Source: Balanoglossus misakiensis | Taxonomy: Eukaryota; Hemichordata | Direction of reading: 5' to 3' | DNA length: 64,000 bases | Assembly: GCA_040954595.2 (NCBI GenBank) | Contig: CM082579.2 | Coordinates: 16,368,001-16,432,000 of the forward strand | Shown here: positions 46,764 through 60,400 of the stretch, one piece after another | Position numbering within the stretch: the first letter of the stretch is position 1 | How the letters are laid out: each line of letters begins with the position of its first letter | Translations under genes and position numbers: made by a program | The notes under the pieces: generated by a model | The model's input: only the letters and a program-made list of their open reading frames with translations | Told to the model about the DNA's origin: nothing | Databases searched by the model: none

Positions 46764-49379
46764 CATGTCTTTTTTTAAAAATCGACGAAATTTTGAGATT
46801 TTGCAAAGAGGAAAATTTGTCATTTTTTCATGATTTTCCCCCATGATTTTTTTCAAAAATCGACGAAATTTTGAGATTTTGCAAAGTCGACGAAAATGTG
46901 TCATTTTTTGATGATTTTCACCCGTTTTTTTTCAAAATTTGTCATTTTTTGATGATTTTCACCCATGTTTTTTTTTTAAAAAATCGACGAACCTATGATT
47001 TTTTTCAAAATCGACGAAATTTTGTGATTTTACAAAGTCGAAAATTTTGTCATTTTTTGATGATTTTCAACCATGATTTTTTTTCAAAAATCGACGAAAA
47101 TTTGAGATTTTGCAAAGACAAAAATTTGTCATTTTTGATGATTTTTACCCATGATTTTTTTTCAAAAATGGACGAAATTTTGAGATTTTGCAAAGAGGAA
47201 AATTTTTCATTTTTTCATGATTTTCCCCCATGATTTTTTTCAAAAATCGACGAAATTTTGAGATTTTGCAGTCAAAAATTTGTCATTTTTTGATGATTTT
47301 CAACAATTTTTTTAAAAAATCGACGAAAATTTGAGATTTTGCAGTAAAAAATTTGTCATTTTTTGATGATTTTCACCCATGATTTTTTCAAAATTGGCAA
47401 AATTTTGAGATTTTGTAGTCGTTAATTTGTAATTTTTTGATGATTTTCCCCCATGATTTTTTTCAAAAATCAACGAAATTTTGAGATTTTGCAAAGTCGA
47501 CGAAAATGTGTAATTTTTTGATGATTTTCACCCATTTTTTTTCAAAAATCGACGAAATTTTGAGATTTTGCAAAGAGGAAAATTTGTCATTTTTTGATGA
47601 TTTTCAACCATGATTTTTTTTCAAAAATCGACGAAAATTTGAGATTTTGCAAAGATGAAAATCTGTCATTTTTGATGATTTTTACCCATAATTTTTTTTC
47701 AGAAATGGACGAAATTTTGAGATTTTGCGAAGACGAAAATTTGTCATTTTTTGATGATTTTCACCCATGATTTTTTTTCAAAAATGGACGAAATTTTGAG
47801 ATTTTGCAAAGACGAAAATTTGTCATTTTTTGATGATTTTCCCCCATGATTTTTTTCAAAAATCAACGAAATTTTGAGATTTTGCAAAGTCGAAAATTTG
47901 TCATTTTTAGATGATTTTCACCCGTCTTTTTTAAAAAAATCACCCCATGATTTTTTTCAAAAATCGACGAAAATTTGAGATTTTGCAAAGACGAAAATTT
48001 GTCATTTTTGATGATTTTTACCCATGATTTTTTTTCAAAAATGGACGAAATTTTGAGATTTTGCAAAGACGAAAATTTGTCATTTTTTGATGATTTTCAC
48101 CCATGATTTTTTTTCAAAAATCGACGAAATTTTGAGATTTTGCAAAGAGGAAAATTTGTCATTTTTTCATGATTTTCCCCCATGATTTTTTTCAAAAATC
48201 GACGAAATTTTGAGATTTTGCAAAGAGGAAAATTTGTCATTTTTTCATGATTTTCCCCCATGATTTTTTTCAAAAATCGACGAAATTTTGAGATTTTGCA
48301 AAGTCGACTAAAATGTGTCATTTTTTGATGATTTTCACCCGTTTTTTTTCAAAATTTGTCATTTTTTGATGATTTTCACCCATGTTTTTTTTTTAAAAAA
48401 TCGACGAACCTATGATTTTTTTCAAAATCGACGAAATTTTGTGATTTTACAAAGTCGAAAATTTTGTCATTTTTTGATGATTTTCAACCATGATTTTTTT
48501 TCAAAAATCGACGAAAATTTGAGATTTTGCAAAGACAAAAATTTGTCATTTTTGATGATTTTTACCCATGATTTTTTTTCAAAAATGGACGAAATTTTGA
48601 GATTTTGCAAAGAGGAAAATTTGTCATTTTTTCATGATTTTCCCCCATGATTTTTTTCAAAAATCGACGAAATTTTGTGATTTTACAAAGTCGAAAATTT
48701 TGTCATTTTTTGATGATTTTCAACCATGATTTTTTTTCAAAAATCGACGAAAATTTGAGATTTTGCAAAGACGAAAATTTGTCATTTTTTGATGATTTTC
48801 ACCCATGATTTTTTTTCAAAAAACGACGAAATTTTGAGATTTTGCAAAGAGGAAAATTTGTCATTTTTTGATGATTTTCACCCATGTCTTTTTTCAAAAA
48901 TCGACGAAATTTTGAGATTTTGCAAAGAGGAAAATTTGTCATTTTTTGATGATTTTCAACAATGATTTTTTTTCAAAAATCGACGAAATTTTGAGATTTT
49001 GCAGTCAAAAATTTGTCATTTTTTGATGATTTTCAACAATTTTTTTAAAAAATCGACGAAAATTTGAGATTTTGCAGTAAAAAATTTGTCATTTTTTGAT
49101 GATTTTCACCCATGATTTTTTCAAAATTGGCAAAATTTTGAGATTTTGTAGTCGTTAATTTGTAATTTTTTGATGATTTTCCCCCATGATTTTTTTCAAA
49201 AATCAACGAAATTTTGAGATTTTGCAAAGTCGACGAAAATGTGTAATTTTTTGATGATTTTCACCCATTTTTTTTCAAAAATCGACGAAATTTTGAGATT
49301 TTGCAAAGAGGAAAATTTGTCATTTTTTGATGATTTTCAACCATGATTTTTTTTCAAAAATCGACGAAAATTTGAGATT

Positions 49380-49870
49380 TTGCAAAGATGAAAATCTGTC
49401 ATTTTTGATGATTTTTACCCATAATTTTTTTTCAGAAATGGACGAAATTTTGAGATTTTGCGAAGACGAAAATTTGTCATTTTTTGATGATTTTCACCCA
49501 TGATTTTTTTTCAAAAATGGACGAAATTTTGAGATTTTGCAAAGACGAAAATTTGTCATTTTTTGATGATTTTCCCCCATGATTTTTTTCAAAAATCAAC
49601 GAAATTTTGAGATTTTGCAAAGTCGAAAATTTGTCATTTTTAGATGATTTTTACCCATAATTTTTTTTCAGAAATGGACGAAATTTTGAGATTTTGCGAA
49701 GACGAAAATTTGTCATTTTTTGATGATTTTCACCCATGATTTTTTTTCAAAAATGGACGAAATTTTGAGATTTTGCAAAGACGAAAATTTGTCATTTTTT
49801 GATGATTTTCCCCCATGATTTTTTTCAAAAATCAACGAAATTTTGAGATTTTGCAAAGTCGAAAATTTGT
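49380..49870 (+). repeat. Local tandem duplication of 236 bases (three monomers)
   Basis: The three-monomer group containing CCCATAATTTTTTTTCAG occurs at about 49,410 and again at 49,650. Later copies of this block (near 52,900, 58,510 and 63,720) have it once. This explains why the spacing of landmarks changes from 3,500 to 3,264 bases. Confidence 0.75.
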
Positions 49871-51814
49871 CATTTTTAGATGATTTTCACCCGTCTTTTT
49901 TAAAAAAATCACCCCATGATTTTTTTCAAAAATCGACGAAAATTTGAGATTTTGCAAAGACGAAAATTTGTCATTTTTGATGATTTTTACCCATGATTTT
50001 TTTTCAAAAATGGACGAAATTTTGAGATTTTGCAAAGACGAAAATTTGTCATTTTTTGATGATTTTCACCCATGATTTTTTTTCAAAAATCGACGAAATT
50101 TTGAGATTTTGCAAAGAGGAAAATTTGTCATTTTTTCATGATTTTCCCCCATGATTTTTTTCAAAAATCGACGAAATTTTGAGATTTTGCAAAGTCGACT
50201 AAAATGTGTCATTTTTTGATGATTTTCAACTTTTTTTTTTTCAAAATTTGTCATTTTTTGATGATTTTCACTCATGTTTTTTTTTTTAAAAATCGACGAA
50301 CCTATGATTTTTTTCAAAATCGACGAAATTTTGTGATTTTACAAAGTCGAAAATTTTGTCATTTTTTGATGATTTTCAACCATGATTTTTTTTCAAAAAT
50401 CGACGAAAATTTGAGATTTTGCAAAGACGAAAATTTGTCATTTTTGATGATTTTTACCCATGATTTTTTTTCAAAAATGGACGAAATTTTGAGATTTTGC
50501 AAAGACGAAAATTTGTCATTTTTTGATGATTTTCACCCATGATTTTTTTTCAAAAATCGACGAAATTTTGAGATTTTGCAAAGAGGAAAATTTGTCATTT
50601 TTTCATGATTTTCCCCCATGATTTTTTTCAAAAATCGACGAAATTTTGTGATTTTACAAAGTCGAAAATTTTGTCATTTTTTGATGAATTTCAACCATGA
50701 TTTTTTTTCAAAAATCGACGAAAATTTGAGATTTTGCAAAGACGAAAATTTGTCATTTTTGATGATTTTTACCCATGATTTTTTTTCAAAAATGGACGAA
50801 ATTTTGAGATTTTGCAAAGACGAAAATTTGTCATTTTTTGATGATTTTCACCCATGATTTTTTTTCAAAAATCGACGAAATTTTGAGATTTTGCAAAGAG
50901 GAAAATTTGTCATTTTTTCATGATTTTCCCCCATGATTTTTTTCAAAAATCGACGAAATTTTGTGATTTTACAAAGTCGAAAATTTTGTCATTTTTTGAT
51001 GATTTTCAACCATGATTTTTTTTCAAAAATCGACGAAAATTTGAGATTTTGCAAAGACGAAAATTTGTCATTTTTGATGATTTTTACCCATGATTTTTTT
51101 TCAAAAATGGACGAAATTTTGAGATTTTGCAAAGACGAAAATTTGTCATTTTTTGATGATTTTCACCCATGATTTTTTTTCAAAAATCGACGAAATTTTG
51201 AGATTTTGCAAAGTCGTAAATGTGTCATTTTTTGATGATTTTCACCAGTTTTTTTTTTTCAAAATTTGTCATTTTTTCATGATTTTCCCCCATGATTTTT
51301 TTTCAAAAATCGACGAAAATTTGAGATTTTGCAAAGACGAAAATTTGTCATTTTTGATGATTTTTACCCATGATTTTTTTTCAAAAATGGACGAAATTTT
51401 GAGATTTTGCAAAGACGAAAATTTGTCATTTTTTCATGATTTTCACCCATGATTTTTTTCAAAAATCGACGAATTTTGAGATTTTGCAAAGAGGAAAATT
51501 TGTCATTTTTTCATGATTTTCCCCCATGATTTTTTTCAAAAATCGACGAAAATTTGAGATTTTGCAAAGACGAAAATTTGTCATTTTTGATGATTTTTAC
51601 CCATGATTTTTTTTCAAAAATCGACGAAATTTTGAGATTTTGCAAAGAGGAAAATTTGTCATTTTTTCATGATTTTCCCCCATGATTTTTTTCAAAAATC
51701 GACGAAATTTTGAGATTTTGCAAAGAGGAAAATTTGTCATTTTTTCATGATTTTCCCCCATGATTTTTTTCAAAAATCGACGAAATTTTGAGATTTTGCA
51801 AAGTCGACTAAAAT

Positions 51815-54800
51815 GTGTCATTTTTTGATGATTTTCACCCGTTTTTTTTCAAAATTTGTCATTTTTTGATGATTTTCACCCATGTTTTTTTTTTAAAAAA
51901 TCGACGAACCTATGATTTTTTTCAAAATCGACGAAATTTTGTGATTTTACAAAGTCGAAAATTTTGTCATTTTTTGATGATTTTCAACCATGATTTTTTT
52001 TCAAAAATCGACGAAAATTTGAGATTTTGCAAAGACAAAAATTTGTCATTTTTGATGATTTTTACCCATGATTTTTTTTCAAAAATGGACGAAATTTTGA
52101 GATTTTGCAAAGAGGAAAATTTGTCATTTTTTCATGATTTTCCCCCATGATTTTTTTCAAAAATCGACGAAATTTTGTGATTTTACAAAGTCGAAAATTT
52201 TGTCATTTTTTGATGATTTTCAACCATGATTTTTTTTCAAAAATCGACGAAAATTTGAGATTTTGCAAAGACGAAAATTTGTCATTTTTTGATGATTTTC
52301 ACCCATGATTTTTTTTCAAAAAACGACGAAATTTTGAGATTTTGCAAAGAGGAAAATTTGTCATTTTTTGATGATTTTCACCCATGTCTTTTTTCAAAAA
52401 TCGACGAAATTTTGAGATTTTGCAAAGAGGAAAATTTGTCATTTTTTGATGATTTTCAACAATGATTTTTTTTCAAAAATCGACGAAATTTTGAGATTTT
52501 GCAGTCAAAAATTTGTCATTTTTTGATGATTTTCAACAATTTTTTTAAAAAATCGACGAAAATTTGAGATTTTGCAGTAAAAAATTTGTCATTTTTTGAT
52601 GATTTTCACCCATGATTTTTTCAAAATTGGCAAAATTTTGAGATTTTGTAGTCGTTAATTTGTAATTTTTTGATGATTTTCCCCCATGATTTTTTTCAAA
52701 AATCAACGAAATTTTGAGATTTTGCAAAGTCGACGAAAATGTGTAATTTTTTGATGATTTTCACCCATTTTTTTTCAAAAATCGACGAAATTTTGAGATT
52801 TTGCAAAGAGGAAAATTTGTCATTTTTTGATGATTTTCAACCATGATTTTTTTTCAAAAATCGACGAAAATTTGAGATTTTGCAAAGATGAAAATCTGTC
52901 ATTTTTGATGATTTTTACCCATAATTTTTTTTCAGAAATGGACGAAATTTTGAGATTTTGCGAAGACGAAAATTTGTCATTTTTTGATGATTTTCACCCA
53001 TGATTTTTTTTCAAAAATGGACGAAATTTTGAGATTTTGCAAAGACGAAAATTTGTCATTTTTTGATGATTTTCCCCCATGATTTTTTTCAAAAATCAAC
53101 GAAATTTTGAGATTTTGCAAAGTCGAAAATTTGTCATTTTTAGATGATTTTCACCCGTCTTTTTTAAAAAAATCACCCCATGATTTTTTTCAAAAATCGA
53201 CGAAAATTTGAGATTTTGCAAAGACGAAAATTTGTCATTTTTGATGATTTTTACCCATGATTTTTTTTCAAAAATGGACGAAATTTTGAGATTTTGCAAA
53301 GACGAAAATTTGTCATTTTTTGATGATTTTCACCCATGATTTTTTTTCAAAAATCGACGAAATTTTGAGATTTTGCAAAGAGGAAAATTTGTCATTTTTT
53401 CATGATTTTCCCCCATGATTTTTTTCAAAAATCGACGAAATTTTGAGATTTTGCAAAGTCGACTAAAATGTGTCATTTTTTGATGATTTTCAACTTTTTT
53501 TTTTTCAAAATTTGTCATTTTTTGATGATTTTCACTCATGTTTTTTTTTTTAAAAATCGACGAACCTATGATTTTTTTCAAAATCGACGAAATTTTGTGA
53601 TTTTACAAAGTCGAAAATTTTGTCATTTTTTGATGATTTTCAACCATGATTTTTTTTCAAAAATCGACGAAAATTTGAGATTTTGCAAAGACGAAAATTT
53701 GTCATTTTTGATGATTTTTACCCATGATTTTTTTTCAAAAATGGACGAAATTTTGAGATTTTGCAAAGACGAAAATTTGTCATTTTTTGATGATTTTCAC
53801 CCATGATTTTTTTTCAAAAATCGACGAAATTTTGAGATTTTGCAAAGAGGAAAATTTGTCATTTTTTCATGATTTTCCCCCATGATTTTTTTCAAAAATC
53901 GACGAAATTTTGTGATTTTACAAAGTCGAAAATTTTGTCATTTTTTGATGAATTTCAACCATGATTTTTTTTCAAAAATCGACGAAAATTTGAGATTTTG
54001 CAAAGACGAAAATTTGTCATTTTTGATGATTTTTACCCATGATTTTTTTTCAAAAATGGACGAAATTTTGAGATTTTGCAAAGACGAAAATTTGTCATTT
54101 TTTGATGATTTTCACCCATGATTTTTTTTCAAAAATCGACGAAATTTTGAGATTTTGCAAAGAGGAAAATTTGTCATTTTTTCATGATTTTCCCCCATGA
54201 TTTTTTTCAAAAATCGACGAAATTTTGTGATTTTACAAAGTCGAAAATTTTGTCATTTTTTGATGATTTTCAACCATGATTTTTTTTCAAAAATCGACGA
54301 AAATTTGAGATTTTGCAAAGACGAAAATTTGTCATTTTTGATGATTTTTACCCATGATTTTTTTTCAAAAATGGACGAAATTTTGAGATTTTGCAAAGAC
54401 GAAAATTTGTCATTTTTTGATGATTTTCACCCATGATTTTTTTTCAAAAATCGACGAAATTTTGAGATTTTGCAAAGTCGTAAATGTGTCATTTTTTGAT
54501 GATTTTCACCAGTTTTTTTTTTTCAAAATTTGTCATTTTTTCATGATTTTCCCCCATGATTTTTTTTCAAAAATCGACGAAAATTTGAGATTTTGCAAAG
54601 ACGAAAATTTGTCATTTTTGATGATTTTTACCCATGATTTTTTTTCAAAAATGGACGAAATTTTGAGATTTTGCAAAGACGAAAATTTGTCATTTTTTCA
54701 TGATTTTCACCCATGATTTTTTTCAAAAATCGACGAATTTTGAGATTTTGCAAAGAGGAAAATTTGTCATTTTTTCATGATTTTCCCCCATGATTTTTTT

Positions 54801-57417
54801 CAAAAATCGACGAAAATTTGAGATTTTGCAAAGACGAAAATTTGTCATTTTTGATGATTTTTACCCATGATTTTTTTTCAAAAATGGACGAAATTTTGAG
54901 ATTTTGCAAAGACGAAAATTTGTCATTTTTTGATGATTTTCACCCATGATTTTTTTTCAAAAATGGACGAAATTTTGAGATTTTGCAAAGACGAAAATTT
55001 GTAATTTTTTGATGATTTTCCCCCATGATTTTTTTCAAAAATCAACGAAATTTTGAGATTTTGCAAAGTCGACGAAAATGTGTAATTTTTTGATGATTTT
55101 CACCCATTTTTTTTCAAAAATCGACGAAATTTTGAGATTTTGCAAAGAGGAAAATTTGTCATTTTTTGATGATTTTCAACCATGATTTTTTTTCAAAAAT
55201 CGACGAAAATTTGAGATTTTGCAAAGATGAAAATCTGTCATTTTTGATGATTTTTACCCATAATTTTTTTTCAGAAATGGACGAAATTTTGAGATTTTGC
55301 GAAGACGAAAATTTGTCATTTTTTGATGATTTTCACCCATGATTTTTTTTCAAAAATGGACGAAATTTTGAGATTTTGCAAAGACGAAAATTTGTCATTT
55401 TTTGATGATTTTCCCCCATGATTTTTTTCAAAAATCAACGAAATTTTGAGATTTTGCAAAGTCGAAAATTTGTCATTTTTAGATGATTTTCACCCGTCTT
55501 TTTTAAAAAAATCACCCCATGATTTTTTTCAAAAATCGACGAAAATTTGAGATTTTGCAAAGACGAAAATTTGTCATTTTTGATGATTTTTACCCATGAT
55601 TTTTTTTCAAAAATGGACGAAATTTTGAGATTTTGCAAAGACGAAAATTTGTCATTTTTTGATGATTTTCACCCATGATTTTTTTTCAAAAATCGACGAA
55701 ATTTTGAGATTTTGCAAAGAGGAAAATTTGTCATTTTTTCATGATTTTCCCCCATGATTTTTTTCAAAAATCGACGAAATTTTGAGATTTTGCAAAGTCG
55801 ACTAAAATGTGTCATTTTTTGATGATTTTCAACTTTTTTTTTTTCAAAATTTGTCATTTTTTGATGATTTTCACTCATGTTTTTTTTTTTAAAAATCGAC
55901 GAACCTATGATTTTTTTCAAAATCGACGAAATTTTGTGATTTTACAAAGTCGAAAATTTTGTCATTTTTTGATGATTTTCAACCATGATTTTTTTTCAAA
56001 AATCGACGAAAATTTGAGATTTTGCAAAGACGAAAATTTGTCATTTTTGATGATTTTTACCCATGATTTTTTTTCAAAAATGGACGAAATTTTGAGATTT
56101 TGCAAAGACGAAAATTTGTCATTTTTTGATGATTTTCACCCATGATTTTTTTTCAAAAATCGACGAAATTTTGAGATTTTGCAAAGAGGAAAATTTGTCA
56201 TTTTTTCATGATTTTCCCCCATGATTTTTTTCAAAAATCGACGAAATTTTGTGATTTTACAAAGTCGAAAATTTTGTCATTTTTTGATGAATTTCAACCA
56301 TGATTTTTTTTCAAAAATCGACGAAAATTTGAGATTTTGCAAAGACGAAAATTTGTCATTTTTGATGATTTTTACCCATGATTTTTTTTCAAAAATGGAC
56401 GAAATTTTGAGATTTTGCAAAGACGAAAATTTGTCATTTTTTGATGATTTTCACCCATGATTTTTTTTCAAAAATCGACGAAATTTTGAGATTTTGCAAA
56501 GAGGAAAATTTGTCATTTTTTCATGATTTTCCCCCATGATTTTTTTCAAAAATCGACGAAATTTTGTGATTTTACAAAGTCGAAAATTTTGTCATTTTTT
56601 GATGATTTTCAACCATGATTTTTTTTCAAAAATCGACGAAAATTTGAGATTTTGCAAAGACGAAAATTTGTCATTTTTGATGATTTTTACCCATGATTTT
56701 TTTTCAAAAATGGACGAAATTTTGAGATTTTGCAAAGACGAAAATTTGTCATTTTTTGATGATTTTCACCCATGATTTTTTTTCAAAAATCGACGAAATT
56801 TTGAGATTTTGCAAAGTCGTAAATGTGTCATTTTTTGATGATTTTCACCAGTTTTTTTTTTTCAAAATTTGTCATTTTTTCATGATTTTCCCCCATGATT
56901 TTTTTTCAAAAATCGACGAAAATTTGAGATTTTGCAAAGACGAAAATTTGTCATTTTTGATGATTTTTACCCATGATTTTTTTTCAAAAATGGACGAAAT
57001 TTTGAGATTTTGCAAAGACGAAAATTTGTCATTTTTTCATGATTTTCACCCATGATTTTTTTCAAAAATCGACGAATTTTGAGATTTTGCAAAGAGGAAA
57101 ATTTGTCATTTTTTCATGATTTTCCCCCATGATTTTTTTCAAAAATCGACGAAAATTTGAGATTTTGCAAAGACGAAAATTTGTCATTTTTGATGATTTT
57201 TACCCATGATTTTTTTTCAAAAATCGACGAAATTTTGAGATTTTGCAAAGAGGAAAATTTGTCATTTTTTCATGATTTTCCCCCATGATTTTTTTCAAAA
57301 ATCGACGAAATTTTGAGATTTTGCAAAGAGGAAAATTTGTCATTTTTTCATGATTTTCCCCCATGATTTTTTTCAAAAATCGACGAAATTTTGAGATTTT
57401 GCAAAGTCGACTAAAAT
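51815..57417 (+). repeat. Array D megablock 1 (5,603 bases)
   Basis: Landmarks at 51815, 52545, 53096, 53468 and 53882 recur 5,603 bases later at 57418, 58148, 58699, 59071 and 59485. Inside the block a 3,264-base unit and a 2,339-base unit are recognisable from the repeated landmarks at 50204, 53468 and 55807. Copies look essentially identical over long stretches. Confidence 0.8.
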
Positions 57418-60400
57418 GTGTCATTTTTTGATGATTTTCACCCGTTTTTTTTCAAAATTTGTCATTTTTTGATGATTTTCACCCATGTTTTTTTTTTAAA
57501 AAATCGACGAACCTATGATTTTTTTCAAAATCGACGAAATTTTGTGATTTTACAAAGTCGAAAATTTTGTCATTTTTTGATGATTTTCAACCATGATTTT
57601 TTTTCAAAAATCGACGAAAATTTGAGATTTTGCAAAGACAAAAATTTGTCATTTTTGATGATTTTTACCCATGATTTTTTTTCAAAAATGGACGAAATTT
57701 TGAGATTTTGCAAAGAGGAAAATTTGTCATTTTTTCATGATTTTCCCCCATGATTTTTTTCAAAAATCGACGAAATTTTGTGATTTTACAAAGTCGAAAA
57801 TTTTGTCATTTTTTGATGATTTTCAACCATGATTTTTTTTCAAAAATCGACGAAAATTTGAGATTTTGCAAAGACGAAAATTTGTCATTTTTTGATGATT
57901 TTCACCCATGATTTTTTTTCAAAAAACGACGAAATTTTGAGATTTTGCAAAGAGGAAAATTTGTCATTTTTTGATGATTTTCACCCATGTCTTTTTTCAA
58001 AAATCGACGAAATTTTGAGATTTTGCAAAGAGGAAAATTTGTCATTTTTTGATGATTTTCAACAATGATTTTTTTTCAAAAATCGACGAAATTTTGAGAT
58101 TTTGCAGTCAAAAATTTGTCATTTTTTGATGATTTTCAACAATTTTTTTAAAAAATCGACGAAAATTTGAGATTTTGCAGTAAAAAATTTGTCATTTTTT
58201 GATGATTTTCACCCATGATTTTTTCAAAATTGGCAAAATTTTGAGATTTTGTAGTCGTTAATTTGTAATTTTTTGATGATTTTCCCCCATGATTTTTTTC
58301 AAAAATCAACGAAATTTTGAGATTTTGCAAAGTCGACGAAAATGTGTAATTTTTTGATGATTTTCACCCATTTTTTTTCAAAAATCGACGAAATTTTGAG
58401 ATTTTGCAAAGAGGAAAATTTGTCATTTTTTGATGATTTTCAACCATGATTTTTTTTCAAAAATCGACGAAAATTTGAGATTTTGCAAAGATGAAAATCT
58501 GTCATTTTTGATGATTTTTACCCATAATTTTTTTTCAGAAATGGACGAAATTTTGAGATTTTGCGAAGACGAAAATTTGTCATTTTTTGATGATTTTCAC
58601 CCATGATTTTTTTTCAAAAATGGACGAAATTTTGAGATTTTGCAAAGACGAAAATTTGTCATTTTTTGATGATTTTCCCCCATGATTTTTTTCAAAAATC
58701 AACGAAATTTTGAGATTTTGCAAAGTCGAAAATTTGTCATTTTTAGATGATTTTCACCCGTCTTTTTTAAAAAAATCACCCCATGATTTTTTTCAAAAAT
58801 CGACGAAAATTTGAGATTTTGCAAAGACGAAAATTTGTCATTTTTGATGATTTTTACCCATGATTTTTTTTCAAAAATGGACGAAATTTTGAGATTTTGC
58901 AAAGACGAAAATTTGTCATTTTTTGATGATTTTCACCCATGATTTTTTTTCAAAAATCGACGAAATTTTGAGATTTTGCAAAGAGGAAAATTTGTCATTT
59001 TTTCATGATTTTCCCCCATGATTTTTTTCAAAAATCGACGAAATTTTGAGATTTTGCAAAGTCGACTAAAATGTGTCATTTTTTGATGATTTTCAACTTT
59101 TTTTTTTTCAAAATTTGTCATTTTTTGATGATTTTCACTCATGTTTTTTTTTTTAAAAATCGACGAACCTATGATTTTTTTCAAAATCGACGAAATTTTG
59201 TGATTTTACAAAGTCGAAAATTTTGTCATTTTTTGATGATTTTCAACCATGATTTTTTTTCAAAAATCGACGAAAATTTGAGATTTTGCAAAGACGAAAA
59301 TTTGTCATTTTTGATGATTTTTACCCATGATTTTTTTTCAAAAATGGACGAAATTTTGAGATTTTGCAAAGACGAAAATTTGTCATTTTTTGATGATTTT
59401 CACCCATGATTTTTTTTCAAAAATCGACGAAATTTTGAGATTTTGCAAAGAGGAAAATTTGTCATTTTTTCATGATTTTCCCCCATGATTTTTTTCAAAA
59501 ATCGACGAAATTTTGTGATTTTACAAAGTCGAAAATTTTGTCATTTTTTGATGAATTTCAACCATGATTTTTTTTCAAAAATCGACGAAAATTTGAGATT
59601 TTGCAAAGACGAAAATTTGTCATTTTTGATGATTTTTACCCATGATTTTTTTTCAAAAATGGACGAAATTTTGAGATTTTGCAAAGACGAAAATTTGTCA
59701 TTTTTTGATGATTTTCACCCATGATTTTTTTTCAAAAATCGACGAAATTTTGAGATTTTGCAAAGAGGAAAATTTGTCATTTTTTCATGATTTTCCCCCA
59801 TGATTTTTTTCAAAAATCGACGAAATTTTGTGATTTTACAAAGTCGAAAATTTTGTCATTTTTTGATGATTTTCAACCATGATTTTTTTTCAAAAATCGA
59901 CGAAAATTTGAGATTTTGCAAAGACGAAAATTTGTCATTTTTGATGATTTTTACCCATGATTTTTTTTCAAAAATGGACGAAATTTTGAGATTTTGCAAA
60001 GACGAAAATTTGTCATTTTTTGATGATTTTCACCCATGATTTTTTTTCAAAAATCGACGAAATTTTGAGATTTTGCAAAGTCGTAAATGTGTCATTTTTT
60101 GATGATTTTCACCAGTTTTTTTTTTTCAAAATTTGTCATTTTTTCATGATTTTCCCCCATGATTTTTTTTCAAAAATCGACGAAAATTTGAGATTTTGCA
60201 AAGACGAAAATTTGTCATTTTTGATGATTTTTACCCATGATTTTTTTTCAAAAATGGACGAAATTTTGAGATTTTGCAAAGACGAAAATTTGTCATTTTT
60301 TCATGATTTTCACCCATGATTTTTTTCAAAAATCGACGAATTTTGAGATTTTGCAAAGAGGAAAATTTGTCATTTTTTCATGATTTTCCCCCATGATTTT